This document shows, in pieces, positions 51,378-60,305 of a stretch of DNA of 64,000 bases. A program made the position numbers and the translations under genes. Location: assembly GCF_007859945.1 (NCBI RefSeq), contig NZ_SJPQ01000001.1:496001-560000 (forward strand), read 5' to 3'. The notes under the pieces are model-generated. The model was not told where the DNA came from and did not search any database. It saw only the letters and a program-made list of their open reading frames with translations. Position 1 is the stretch's first letter. The number at the start of each line of letters is the position of its first letter. Source of the stretch: Pseudobythopirellula maris (GTDB lineage: Bacteria; Planctomycetota; Planctomycetia; Pirellulales; Lacipirellulaceae).

Positions 51378-53156
51378 ATGCCAGCCGCCTCGCGGAGCAC
51401 GCTCGGGCTTGCGCTCGCTTTTGCGGGCCTGGTGGGGTTGTTTAGCGCAGCGAGCGCCCACGCCCAAGAGCCGCCCGCCGGTGCTCGGCAGGACAGTGCT
51501 GAGCACGAGTGGTCCCAGGCCTTGCCCGAGGGATGGCTGGTCGCGGTTAGCACAACCGATTCAACCCTGCTCGACGACCGCCTCGCCGACCTCGGCAAGC
51601 GGGCGGGCTCATGGTCGGTCCGGCCCGGGGCGATGCTCCGAATGGCGCTCGGCGCAAATGGGAACGGCGATTCGCCGCTCGCGAGCGACACGATGGTCTT
51701 CGGCGCCGCTAAGACCAATCCCGAAGGCCCCACCCAACCTTTCGCCCTGCTGCCGATTGCCGATCTCGACCGCTTCGCGGCTGCGGTGAACGGCGACAAC
51801 ACGGGCGATCGGGTCTTCTTCGAGACGATGGGCATGGAGTTTGTCGCCGCGCCGCTAGGCCCGTGTCTGCGGGTCGCTCCGGTCGACTTCGCCGCGGTGG
51901 CGGGCGCCGCGCCGTCAAGCACCTTACCCACACCGCTCGAGTCGCCCAGCAACCTGCAGGCGTACTGCTCCGCCGAGGGGCTGCGTGAGCTGGCCCGGCT
52001 CTCGACCGAGGCCGCCCGCCGGCTGCCGCCACGGCTGGCGATCTTCGACCGCAGCCGCGGACCGCTCAAGCGGATCAACGCGGTGCTCTCGCTCAACGCC
52101 AAGGTGATCGGCCACGCAGTCGAGTTGCTCGAGGGTGTGAGCGTGGGCGTCGCACTCGACGACCAGCTGGGCGCTCGTTTCGAGGTCGCCTTGGCCGCGA
52201 AAGGCCTGCCGAGCCGCCCCCCGGTGATGAGCCGCCGCGCTCCCGCCCGCTTGCCGCTCGGCGACGACAACACGATCCTGCGAGCGACCTACGCCGGCCC
52301 CGCGACGCCATTGGCGGCGGAGTTGGTCGAGGCGTGCTTCGTGGGGCGGCCCGATTTTATTGAGGCGCAAGCCTACGAGCAGCCAGAACTCGAGCAGTTC
52401 CTCGAAGCCGCCCGGGGTCTCGTCGCCGCGGTCGACGGGGCCGAGTTGCGTGTCGTCGACCCCGAGCCGGGCGAGCCGATCGCGGCGAACCAGTTCGCCT
52501 TGGTCCGCACGTCCGAGGATCGCGACCTGCGGGCGGCGGCCGCCGCGTTGGGGATCCGCTGGAACACGCTGGTCGAGGCGTCCGAGGCGGGCTTCAAGCT
52601 CACCGTCAAGCAGTCCCCCTTGGCCGACCAAAACGACGGCCGGCGGCTTGAGGGCCTCGAATTCTCGACCGATGTCGCCGCCGCAGCGGGAGTGACCGAC
52701 CTGCCGGAAGTCAACGAGCTGATGGCCCGTTTCTACGGCAACGAGGGCAAGCACACCACGCGTTGCGTGCGGCTCGACACGCCGGAAAACGCACAGGCGG
52801 CGTGGCTCGTGGGCGATGAACCGCGGGAGCGATTGGTCAGCCGCATCGACGAAGCAACCCGAGCGACCGCCCGCCCCGCGTCTGACGAGCCGTCTTATCC
52901 AGAGGACGGCGCCACCGTCGCGGGCTCCTATCGCCTCGACCTGCACCTGAATTGGCTCGGCAGGCTCGAGTCGCTGCAGAACGACGGGGTGATCGGCCGG
53001 CGGCCGATCGCCGAAGTGGCGCCGATGCCTGCGGTCGACTTCGCGGTCTACGAAGCGCCAACGAAACAGCCCGACGCCGCGCGGCTGCGGGTCGATGCCC
53101 GGGTTCCGGGCGAGACGCTCGTGGGCGTTCTCAAACGAGCGGTCGAAGCCGACTGA
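51378..53156 (+). CDS. Secreted protein of unknown function (592 aa)
   Basis: The protein has a signal peptide (TLGLALAFAGLVGLFSAASAHA) and no further membrane helix. The sequence has alternating helices and strands: MLRMALGANGNGDSPLASDT, PFALLPIADLDRFAAAVNGD, VSVGVALDDQLGARFEVALA and HLNWLGRLESLQNDGVIGRR. I recognise no family or catalytic motif; the pattern 'FALLPIADLDRFAAAVNGD' is reminiscent of planctomycete lipoprotein-like proteins of unknown role. It follows tkt by 27 bases in the same direction and may be co-transcribed. Confidence 0.7.
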   Translation: MPAASRSTLGLALAFAGLVGLFSAASAHAQEPPAGARQDSAEHEWSQALPEGWLVAVSTTDSTLLDDRLADLGKRAGSWSVRPGAMLRMALGANGNGDSPLASDTMVFGAAKTNPEGPTQPFALLPIADLDRFAAAVNGDNTGDRVFFETMGMEFVAAPLGPCLRVAPVDFAAVAGAAPSSTLPTPLESPSNLQAYCSAEGLRELARLSTEAARRLPPRLAIFDRSRGPLKRINAVLSLNAKVIGHAVELLEGVSVGVALDDQLGARFEVALAAKGLPSRPPVMSRRAPARLPLGDDNTILRATYAGPATPLAAELVEACFVGRPDFIEAQAYEQPELEQFLEAARGLVAAVDGAELRVVDPEPGEPIAANQFALVRTSEDRDLRAAAAALGIRWNTLVEASEAGFKLTVKQSPLADQNDGRRLEGLEFSTDVAAAAGVTDLPEVNELMARFYGNEGKHTTRCVRLDTPENAQAAWLVGDEPRERLVSRIDEATRATARPASDEPSYPEDGATVAGSYRLDLHLNWLGRLESLQNDGVIGRRPIAEVAPMPAVDFAVYEAPTKQPDAARLRVDARVPGETLVGVLKRAVEAD

Positions 53157-53188
53157 GTGTTGTTCGCCGAGTGGGCGCTGGGTGCATG

Positions 53189-53207
53189 AGGCCGTTTCTT
53201 GCGGCCT
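53189..53207. terminator. Short hairpin between convergent genes
   Basis: AGGCCG (53189-53194) pairs with CGGCCT (53202-53207) across TTTCTTG, followed by ACACTTTT. It lies between the stops of two convergent genes, where a bidirectional terminator is expected, but the stem is short. Confidence 0.35.
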
Positions 53208-53301
53208 ACACTTTTGGCCGGGTAATCTCCCGACTATCGCCCGCTAGCAAGGCCGTCAGCTACTTCGACCGTGCGGCCTGCTGCGGCTCAGCCACTCCCG
53301 G

Positions 53302-54678
53302 TCAGACCGCGGCCATCGCGGCGAGTTCCTCGCCGCCGATCCAGACGCTCTCGACCGGTTGCTCATCGGCGAGCACGCGTGCGAGCAGTTCGCCGGGCCG
53401 ACTATCGGCCGTGGCGGCGCCCGGCAGGGAGACCGTCACGAAGTCGGCCCAGGCGCCGGGCCGGATCGCTCCGACGTCGGTCACGCCGAGCGCCTCGGCG
53501 CCGGCGAGGGTGCCCATCCGCAAGATCTGCTCGGGATCAACCTCCGGGTACCGGCCCGCCACTTCGCGCATCTCGCTCAGCAGGCAGAGGTCGGGGTTCG
53601 AGGCCCGGCTGTCGGTGCCCAGGCAAACCGGCACGCCCAGCTCGAGCGCCTCGACGAGCGGGTAACGCTTGTGCTTGAAGAAGGCGTGGGTCCGTGGGCA
53701 GAAGACCAGCGACATGGCGCCGGCGTGGCGGCCCATCATCGCCAGCGAGGCGTGGTCGAGGTAGTTCCCGTGCACCACGAGCGCCCGCGGCGCCTTGGTC
53801 AGCATCCGCAGGTAGTCCATCGGGCTCGACCCGCGGCCGATGACCCACGGGTCCCACATGCCGCGTTCTTCGAGGATCTGCTGGAACGGGCCCTTGCCCT
53901 CGGTGAGCAGCTGCAGCTCTTCGGGCGACTCGGCCAGGTGGATCGCCACCGGCAGGTCGCGGGCCGCGGCCACGGCCACGAGCTCGCGGATCAGCTGCGG
54001 CGAAGCCGTGTAAGGGGCGTGCGGGCTGACGCCGAGGAAGAATTTGTCGTCTTGCGAGGCGTGGCCGTTCGTGTGACCATTCGAGCCGTTGAGCAAACCG
54101 GCGCCGTGGCCATTGGACCCGTTGGAGCCGGCGCCATTCAGGTAGCCGTTCGAGTGGCCGTTGGCGCGTCCGTTGGGCAGCAGGCTGCCGAGCTCGTCGA
54201 GTCGGTTCTCCGCAGCCACCAACGCCGAGCTGGAGCGGGCCTGCGAGAAGCCGATCGACTCCTGCATCAGCACCAGCCGTGGGCTCGGGGAGTCGGTCTT
54301 GTAAGAGTCGGTCTCGGTGCGGCAGATCTCGCCGAGCGTGGTGACGCCGCTCTGAAGGCTCTGCTCGAGGCCCGAGGCGATCGCCTTGCCCACCGTTTTG
54401 GCCGTGGGGCGTTTCTCGATGACCTGGCGGACCCACTTGGGGAGCGTGGCGCCGCGACGGCCCAGAGGCCGTTTGAGGGCGCTGAACTCGAGGTGGCAGT
54501 GTGAGTTAACGAACCCCGGGAGCAGGGCCACATCGCCCAGGTCGCGCACCTCGACGCCCGCGGGGGCCTGTCGCCCAACGCGGGTCACTCGTCCACGGTC
54601 GACCACGACAATGGCGTCCTCGACCGGGGGCGCGGCCACGGGGAACACAACCCGTGCACGTAAAGCCAGCTGTGACAT
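53302..54678 (-). CDS. Amidohydrolase, probable aminofutalosine deaminase
   Basis: The 458-residue metal-dependent amidohydrolase has the HxH metal site H60/H62 (PGFVNSHCHLEFS), SPHAPYT at 218-224, AIHLAESPEE and LGTDSRASN with the catalytic Asp. The stretch after the HxH (LKRPLGRRGATLPKWVRQVI) is typical of the class that converts 6-amino-6-deoxyfutalosine to futalosine in menaquinone synthesis. Its neighbours mqnC and mqnA on the same strand support this. Residues about 169-207 are a low-complexity insert of Asn, Gly, His and Ser (NGSNGHTNGH) that the family lacks. The ATG at 54678 begins the domain. Other substrates such as thiomethyladenosine remain possible. Confidence 0.8.
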   Translation of the reverse strand: MSQLALRARVVFPVAAPPVEDAIVVVDRGRVTRVGRQAPAGVEVRDLGDVALLPGFVNSHCHLEFSALKRPLGRRGATLPKWVRQVIEKRPTAKTVGKAIASGLEQSLQSGVTTLGEICRTETDSYKTDSPSPRLVLMQESIGFSQARSSSALVAAENRLDELGSLLPNGRANGHSNGYLNGAGSNGSNGHGAGLLNGSNGHTNGHASQDDKFFLGVSPHAPYTASPQLIRELVAVAAARDLPVAIHLAESPEELQLLTEGKGPFQQILEERGMWDPWVIGRGSSPMDYLRMLTKAPRALVVHGNYLDHASLAMMGRHAGAMSLVFCPRTHAFFKHKRYPLVEALELGVPVCLGTDSRASNPDLCLLSEMREVAGRYPEVDPEQILRMGTLAGAEALGVTDVGAIRPGAWADFVTVSLPGAATADSRPGELLARVLADEQPVESVWIGGEELAAMAAV

Positions 54679-54908
54679 CGGTTTCCTAAGAGCAATCACG
54701 TGTGGTGCCGGCGGAGTCCGCCTGACGGAGCGATCACCACGGCCACTCCTTCCCGAGGGTCCCGAGGAACCCTGCGGCGAAGTCGGGCCGACGATCGCGC
54801 TGCCAGGCGCTCCGACGGGAACGTGCGATTGGCCCGCCAACACGGACGCGGGGCCCTGAGGGACGGCGGGCCGCGTCGAAACCGATAAAATTGGCGGTTT
54901 CTAGCGGC

Positions 54909-57146
54909 TCAAGCCGTGCAGGGCTCGCGGCGCGGGGCCGAATCGCTCGGGTGGCGTCCGATCCGAGACAAGACGAACAGAGCCGCCACCGAACCCAGAA
55001 TAACAATTAGGGGCCCGTAGCCTAGTTGCTCGCCCTCGAATTCACGGAAAACCAATCCGCGGGCCCCCCACTGATCCGCCAAATCCCGCATAGGGACCCA
55101 ATATTGCACGGAAAGAAGCTGCAAGGCGTTGTACGCCCCGTGAAACGCCATGCAGGGCCACAGACTGCCCGTCTTAACAGCTAGAACGCCAATTACCACG
55201 CCAACAGCCGCTGCGGAGATCGACTGCTGTAGGAGCGTGTGTGTGGCTCCAAAAGCGATTGCCGTGAGCACCACCGCTTCGGGGGAGGTAGCGGCCTTCC
55301 GCAGACCGCTGAGCACAAATCCTCGGAATGCTAACTCCTCGCAAATGGCTGGCAGCACGGCGATCATCAGAACCCCTATCCAGGGGTAGGGTGCGTCGCC
55401 CAGCAATCGAGCAAACTCCATCGCCTGAGCCTGGACACCTTCGCTCATCGGGTAGAGCTGGGCGATCCAGAGCGACAGCTGCCGGCCCAACGGGTGGAAC
55501 ACCAGGGCGAGCAAAACGGCTAGGCCGATCTGCCGCCACGAGGGGGCCTTCTGCAGCAAAAAGGTTTTCCGCGGGCTGTGGGTCAGCAGATAAGCCAGCA
55601 GCAAGGTGGGCGCTAAGATGCACCCCAGCTGGCTGATGAGCAGCACCGTCGCCAGGTAGCCGAAGCCGGGCGCCTCGGGCGGGCTGGCCGCCAGCAGCAT
55701 CTGCACGAAGAACTGCACGATCAAGATCGACGCAACGCAAACCACCGCCGCGGCTGGGGTGGGCGTGTCGTCGCGGCGCCGGACCAAGCCAACGAGCCAA
55801 GCCCGCAAGTCGAACCGCTCGCTCTCACGGAACAGCACGCTCTCCTGGTTGAACTGGGCGACCGCCCACCGCACGGCTGCGAAGCAGCAGAGCAGCGTCA
55901 CCCCCACAACCGGCGCGGTGTAAGTCAACGCGAACGCATACTGCCCCTCGATCAGCGCCCGCATCAGCAGCACCAGGCCCATCACCGGGGCGAGACTCGT
56001 GCCGAGGTTGAGCTCGATGCCCGGCATCGTGGGGAAGACGAGCAGCGGCATCAGGCCCATGAATAGCGGCATGAAGTAATACTGCCCCTCCTTGGTGCTG
56101 CGGGCGAACGACGCACAAGCCAGGCTCAGCGCCCCGAACAACGCCGAGACCGGCAGCATCGCCAGCAGCAACCAAAGCAGCGACCAGGGCGAGGGCAGAG
56201 CCAAGTCGCCCAGCCCGCCGGCGCCCGCCGCGCCCAACAAACGCGGTATCACAAACCGACCGGTCGCCCCCATGCAAATCAGGTTGAGCATCGCGGTGAG
56301 GATGCTGAACGTCATCACGGTGAGCAGCTTGCCGAACACGATGTCGGTCCTGCCCGCCGGGCTGGCGAGCAGCGTCTCGAGCGTGCCGCGTTCTTTCTCG
56401 CCGGCGCAGAGGTCGACCGCCGGGTAAAATGCCCCCGTGAGCGCCCATAGGAAGACGATAAACGGCAGCAGCTTGGACCACACCACCGCTTGACGGCCTT
56501 GGACGCTGGCGATGTCGATCGGGTCGACCTCGAACGGGCGAGTGGCGGCGATCGGCACGCGGCTGACGGCCAGGTTCTGCTGCACGATCCGCTGCTGCCA
56601 GCGATCGAGCACCCGACGGACACGCAACTGCGCGACCTGCGAAGCCTCGCGCGCGGTGCTGTAGATGACCATCGGCTTGGGGGCTGCCGCCACTACCGCC
56701 AGGGGCGACTCCCCCTCGTTGAGCGCGCCCATTCGGTCGCGCAGCGCCTGCAACCGCGCGGCGAAGTCTTCGGGGAAGTAGAGCACGACGTCGACTTCGC
56801 CCGAGGCGACCCGCGCCCGCGCCACGGTCAGCGTGTTCGGCCCCGTCTGCTCGGCGCGGGAGACGCTGAGCAGATCGCTCTCGAGCGGAGAATCGAAGAA
56901 CTCGGCCGAGAAACGCTCGCCCTCGACCAGCGGCGACACCCCCGTGAGCGAGTCGAGTTGCTCGGCTCCCACGAGCCAAGCCTTCGCCTTGGTCTGCCGC
57001 ATGAATTGCGACAGCTGCAAGAACGACATGCCTAGCAGTGGGTAAAGCAGAAGCGGCAGCACCACCACCATGAAAAGGGTGCGGCGGTCGCGCACCTGGT
57101 CGCGCATCTCGCGGAACCAGATCAGTTGGGTGTTGCGCCAGTTCAT
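54909..57146 (-). CDS. ABC-2 type permease fused to a CPBP intramembrane domain
   Basis: The 745-residue inner-membrane protein resembles NatB: an N-terminal helix after IWFREMRDQVRDRRTLFMVV, a large periplasmic loop (about 40-225) and a set of helices with the permease segment KERGTLETLLASPAGRTDIV. The last 200 residues form a second membrane domain with the CPBP/Rce1 motifs: PAICEELAFRGFVLSGL (EExxxR), AFGATHTLLQ and MAFHGAYNAL. Members of that family are proteases or scaffolds. The ATPase gene 40 bases upstream is its partner. A role in Na+ or drug export is inferred from NatAB. Confidence 0.9.
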   Translation of the reverse strand: MNWRNTQLIWFREMRDQVRDRRTLFMVVVLPLLLYPLLGMSFLQLSQFMRQTKAKAWLVGAEQLDSLTGVSPLVEGERFSAEFFDSPLESDLLSVSRAEQTGPNTLTVARARVASGEVDVVLYFPEDFAARLQALRDRMGALNEGESPLAVVAAAPKPMVIYSTAREASQVAQLRVRRVLDRWQQRIVQQNLAVSRVPIAATRPFEVDPIDIASVQGRQAVVWSKLLPFIVFLWALTGAFYPAVDLCAGEKERGTLETLLASPAGRTDIVFGKLLTVMTFSILTAMLNLICMGATGRFVIPRLLGAAGAGGLGDLALPSPWSLLWLLLAMLPVSALFGALSLACASFARSTKEGQYYFMPLFMGLMPLLVFPTMPGIELNLGTSLAPVMGLVLLMRALIEGQYAFALTYTAPVVGVTLLCCFAAVRWAVAQFNQESVLFRESERFDLRAWLVGLVRRRDDTPTPAAAVVCVASILIVQFFVQMLLAASPPEAPGFGYLATVLLISQLGCILAPTLLLAYLLTHSPRKTFLLQKAPSWRQIGLAVLLALVFHPLGRQLSLWIAQLYPMSEGVQAQAMEFARLLGDAPYPWIGVLMIAVLPAICEELAFRGFVLSGLRKAATSPEAVVLTAIAFGATHTLLQQSISAAAVGVVIGVLAVKTGSLWPCMAFHGAYNALQLLSVQYWVPMRDLADQWGARGLVFREFEGEQLGYGPLIVILGSVAALFVLSRIGRHPSDSAPRREPCTA

Positions 57147-57185
57147 CCGATGCCGTTTGCCATTGCTAGATGCCAGTGCCGGGGG

Positions 57186-58022
57186 TCAGTCGTTTGGGTC
57201 AGCGACCGGGGGGCCATCCTCGGCCCCGCCGCGAACGAGGCGGAAGAACAGCTCTTCCAAGTCGCTCTCGCCATGGCGCTCGCGGAGCTCTTCGAGCGTT
57301 CCGGACTCCACGATCCGGCCGCGGTCCATCACGGCGATGCGGTCGCAGATGCGCTCGACCTCGCTCATGATGTGGGTGGAGAACACCACGCACTTGTCCA
57401 AGTCGCGTAGCTTCGCCACCTCGTCGAGCGACGCCCGGGCGGCGAACGCGTCGAGGCCGTTCGTCGCTTCGTCGAACACGATCACCGGCGGGTCGTGGAC
57501 CAACGCGCGAGCGATCGAGGTCTTCTGCTTCATGCCGGTCGACATCTTCGAGCCGAGCATGTCGCGCAGGTTCTGCATCTGCAAGCGTTCGAAGAGCGAC
57601 TCCATGCGGTCGTGCAGCAAGTCGTCGTCCAAGCCATGGAGGCGGCCGAAGTACTCGACGAACTCCCAGGCGGTCATGCGGTCGTAGATCGCCGTGTTGG
57701 CCGAGATGAACCCCACCTGACGGCGCACGAGCTCGGGCTGAGCGGCGCAATCGAAGCCGTTGATCATCGCCACGCCGGAGCTCGGCTTGAGCAGCGTGGT
57801 GAGGATCCTCAGGGCGGTGGTCTTGCCGGCCCCATTGGGCCCCAGCAGGCCGAAGACCTCGCCGGAGTGCGCCTCGAACGACAGCCGGTCGACCGCGACG
57901 AACGGCTCGCCCTGAGCCTCGTCGTAACACTTGGTCAGTTCCTGCGCGCTCACCATGACCCGCGGCGGGCCGGCCATCGAGCTGCGGTCGGCCGCTTCGG
58001 CTTCGGGGGGCGGGTTGGTCAC
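57186..58022 (-). CDS. ABC transporter ATPase (NatA-like)
   Basis: The 278-residue ATPase has Walker A GPNGAGKT at 61-68, the ABC signature region KMSTGMKQKTSIARAL (STGMKQ as in NatA and related exporters), Walker B PPVIVFDEATNGLD and the switch His in FSTHIMSE. It lies just before the ABC-2/CPBP permease gene, so the two form one exporter. The N-terminal 20 residues are not part of the domain, and translation could start at the internal Met16. Confidence 0.92.
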   Translation of the reverse strand: MTNPPPEAEAADRSSMAGPPRVMVSAQELTKCYDEAQGEPFVAVDRLSFEAHSGEVFGLLGPNGAGKTTALRILTTLLKPSSGVAMINGFDCAAQPELVRRQVGFISANTAIYDRMTAWEFVEYFGRLHGLDDDLLHDRMESLFERLQMQNLRDMLGSKMSTGMKQKTSIARALVHDPPVIVFDEATNGLDAFAARASLDEVAKLRDLDKCVVFSTHIMSEVERICDRIAVMDRGRIVESGTLEELRERHGESDLEELFFRLVRGGAEDGPPVADPND

Positions 58023-58158
58023 GATCGGCCGCCTCCTGTGCGGCCGCTCTCGGTGTCGTATCGGGGGGGAGCTGCTAGAGGACTCGCAAAGTGCTCGTGC
58101 TAAAGGGGGGATGCTGCAAGTCTGCCCCGGCGCCGCGGCTCGCTGGGTCGGGCGACCC

Positions 58159-59298
58159 TTAGTTCACTACCGGTAGCTTCGGCAGCCGGCCCGCCGTGTC
58201 GTTTGCTGGGGGCTCAAACTCACGGTCGACCAACTCGTAGAAGACGTTCCGCTGGCGCGGCTCGTAACCGATTTCCCGGATGCTCGCCCGGATGTCGTCG
58301 AGTGTGAGGAAATGGACCGTGCCCGCTTCGGCTACCACGTTCTCTTCGATCATCAAGCTGCCCATGTCGTTGGCGCCGTAAAGCAGCGCCATTTGCCCCA
58401 CCTGCAATCCTTGCGTGACCCAACTCGACTGCAAGTTCGTCACGTTGTCGAGGAACAACCGGGCCACGGCGTTGGTGCGCAGGTATTCGTGCGCCCCGGC
58501 CCGCGGCAGGTGAGAAATCTGCGTGTTGTCCGGCTGAAAGGTCCAGCAGATGAACGCCGTGAAGCCGCCGGTCTCGTCTTGCAGTTGGCGGACGCGGTCG
58601 AGGTGCTCTATGCGCTCCTCCAGGGTCTCGACGTGGCCGAACATCATGGTTGCCGAGCCGCGGCCCCCGAGCTCGTGCCACACGCGGCAGACGTTCAGCC
58701 AGTCGTCCGACAAGACCTTGCCGCGGGTGATCTCCTTGCGGACGCGGTCAACGAGGATCTCGGCGCCGCCGCCCGGCAGGCTGCCGAGGCCGGCCGCTCG
58801 GAGGCGCTCCAGCACGGTCTTGAGCGGCAGCTTGTTCAGCTTCGTGAAGTGGTGGATCTCGGGAGGGCTGAAACCGTGGATGTTGACCTGCGGGTAGCGC
58901 GACTTGATCGCCGAGAGCATCTCCTCGTACCAATCGAGTTTGAACTCGGGGTGCAGGCCGCCCTGCAGCAAGATCTGCTCGCCGCCGAGCGCGACGGTCT
59001 CGTCGATCTTCTCGAGAATCTCCTCCAAGGGGAGCACGTAGCCCTCGTCCGACTTCGGGCCGCGGTAGAACGCGCAGAAGTCGCACACCGCCGTGCAGAC
59101 GTTCGTGTAGTTGATGTTGCGGTCGATGTTGTAGGTGCGGTACGGCTCGGGGTGGAGCCGCCGCGTGACCTCGTCGGCCGCCCGGCCGAGCGAGGTCAAA
59201 CTCGCATCGCGTAGCAACCGCAACGCCTCGGCGGGTGTGAGACGCTCGCCGGCGACCGATTTTTCGAGCAGCTCACTGACGGGGATGGGAGCGATCAT
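58159..59298 (-). CDS. mqnC: Cyclic dehypoxanthinyl futalosine synthase (MqnC)
   Basis: This radical SAM enzyme closes the ring of dehypoxanthinyl futalosine in the futalosine route to menaquinone. The 379-residue protein has the iron-sulfur motif C68-x3-C72-x2-C75 (NVCTAVCDFCAFYRGP) and the MqnC-type segments GEQILLQGGLHPEFKLDWY, HGFSPPEIHHF, GLGSLPGGGAEILVD, TMMFGHVETLEERI and ICWTFQPDNT. These separate it from MqnE. It is followed, on the same strand, by the ABC exporter and the probable aminofutalosine deaminase and preceded by mqnA. Confidence 0.94.
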   Translation of the reverse strand: MIAPIPVSELLEKSVAGERLTPAEALRLLRDASLTSLGRAADEVTRRLHPEPYRTYNIDRNINYTNVCTAVCDFCAFYRGPKSDEGYVLPLEEILEKIDETVALGGEQILLQGGLHPEFKLDWYEEMLSAIKSRYPQVNIHGFSPPEIHHFTKLNKLPLKTVLERLRAAGLGSLPGGGAEILVDRVRKEITRGKVLSDDWLNVCRVWHELGGRGSATMMFGHVETLEERIEHLDRVRQLQDETGGFTAFICWTFQPDNTQISHLPRAGAHEYLRTNAVARLFLDNVTNLQSSWVTQGLQVGQMALLYGANDMGSLMIEENVVAEAGTVHFLTLDDIRASIREIGYEPRQRNVFYELVDREFEPPANDTAGRLPKLPVVN

Positions 59299-59386
59299 GC
59301 GTTAGGAAAATCTAGGGCGATTGATTGGAAGGAGCCGGCCCAGCGACTGGCGGGGCGAGCGTGCGGCCCGGGCGTGGGGCGTGTCG

Positions 59387-60232
59387 TTATCCATCGACAG
59401 CGGCGCCGTTGGGCGCCAACAATCCCTGTTTTTCGCATTCCGTGCGGAAACGTGCCAGCCCTTGCCGCTCTTGCGGGCCAAGGCGGAACTTGAGGTTCTG
59501 GCTGAGATACTCGACCGACTCCTCGACCGTGAGCCCCAGAGCGGGCGCCTCGCGTTGGGCGATCGCCTCAACGCTGTCCAAGCCGCGGTCGCGGCAGCGC
59601 TCAAGTTCCTTCACCAGAGAGCCGTCAGGGAGTGGAGTCCTAACGCACCAGCAAGCGAACACGAACGGCAGCCCCGTCTCGGCGAGCCACTCGGCGCCGA
59701 GGTCCCAAACGGTGTGAAAGGGCGCCTCGTCCTGGAGCATCGCGCGGTCGCCGATCAGCAGCACCGCGTCGGCGTCGGCGTCGGCAAGACCCGACCCGAG
59801 CGGCAACGAGGTCCGCTCCGGCTCAACGCCCAAACGCCGGCCGAGCAGCACGCGGCTCAGCGCTGCGCTGGTCCGCGAGCCCTCGTCCAGCGCGAGGCGG
59901 CGGACACGGGCCGGCTCGGTTCGGAAATAGAGCTTCACGCTCCGTACCGGGCCGCGGCTCGCCACACAGGCGTCGGAAACAATCTTGTGCCCCGGCTGAC
60001 GCAGCGCCTCGAAGACCGGCACGAGCGCCACGTCCAAACGGCCGGCGGCCAACGCGTCGGCCAAACGGCTCGGCAGGTCGAACGACAGGCGCGTGCCTTC
60101 CGCCACACGCGAGCCGTCGAAACCTTCGACCAGCGGCTTCGAGTTCAGGTAGTTGACCGCCCCCACACGCAACGGCGTGAGGGCCGTCTCGGCGGGGAAC
60201 TGCTGCGGGTTATGGGGGGCGTCGGTGCTCAT
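59387..60232 (-). CDS. mqnA: Chorismate dehydratase (MqnA)
   Basis: MqnA turns chorismate into 3-enolpyruvylbenzoate, the first step of the futalosine pathway. The 281-residue protein has the family opening LRVGAVNYLNSKPLVEGF, then LSFDLPSRLADALAAGRLDV, ALVPVFEALR, SVKLYFRTEPARV, LLIGDRAMLQ and WDLGAEWLAETGLPFVFACW. The fold is that of a periplasmic binding protein used as an enzyme. It lies 88 bases upstream of mqnC. Confidence 0.93.
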   Translation of the reverse strand: MSTDAPHNPQQFPAETALTPLRVGAVNYLNSKPLVEGFDGSRVAEGTRLSFDLPSRLADALAAGRLDVALVPVFEALRQPGHKIVSDACVASRGPVRSVKLYFRTEPARVRRLALDEGSRTSAALSRVLLGRRLGVEPERTSLPLGSGLADADADAVLLIGDRAMLQDEAPFHTVWDLGAEWLAETGLPFVFACWCVRTPLPDGSLVKELERCRDRGLDSVEAIAQREAPALGLTVEESVEYLSQNLKFRLGPQERQGLARFRTECEKQGLLAPNGAAVDG

Positions 60233-60305
60233 CTGTCTGCTGGGTATTGTTGCGTACGTGGGCCAGCCTGGCGAGCGCCGGCCCTAGGTGACGACCCGTT
60301 GCCCC

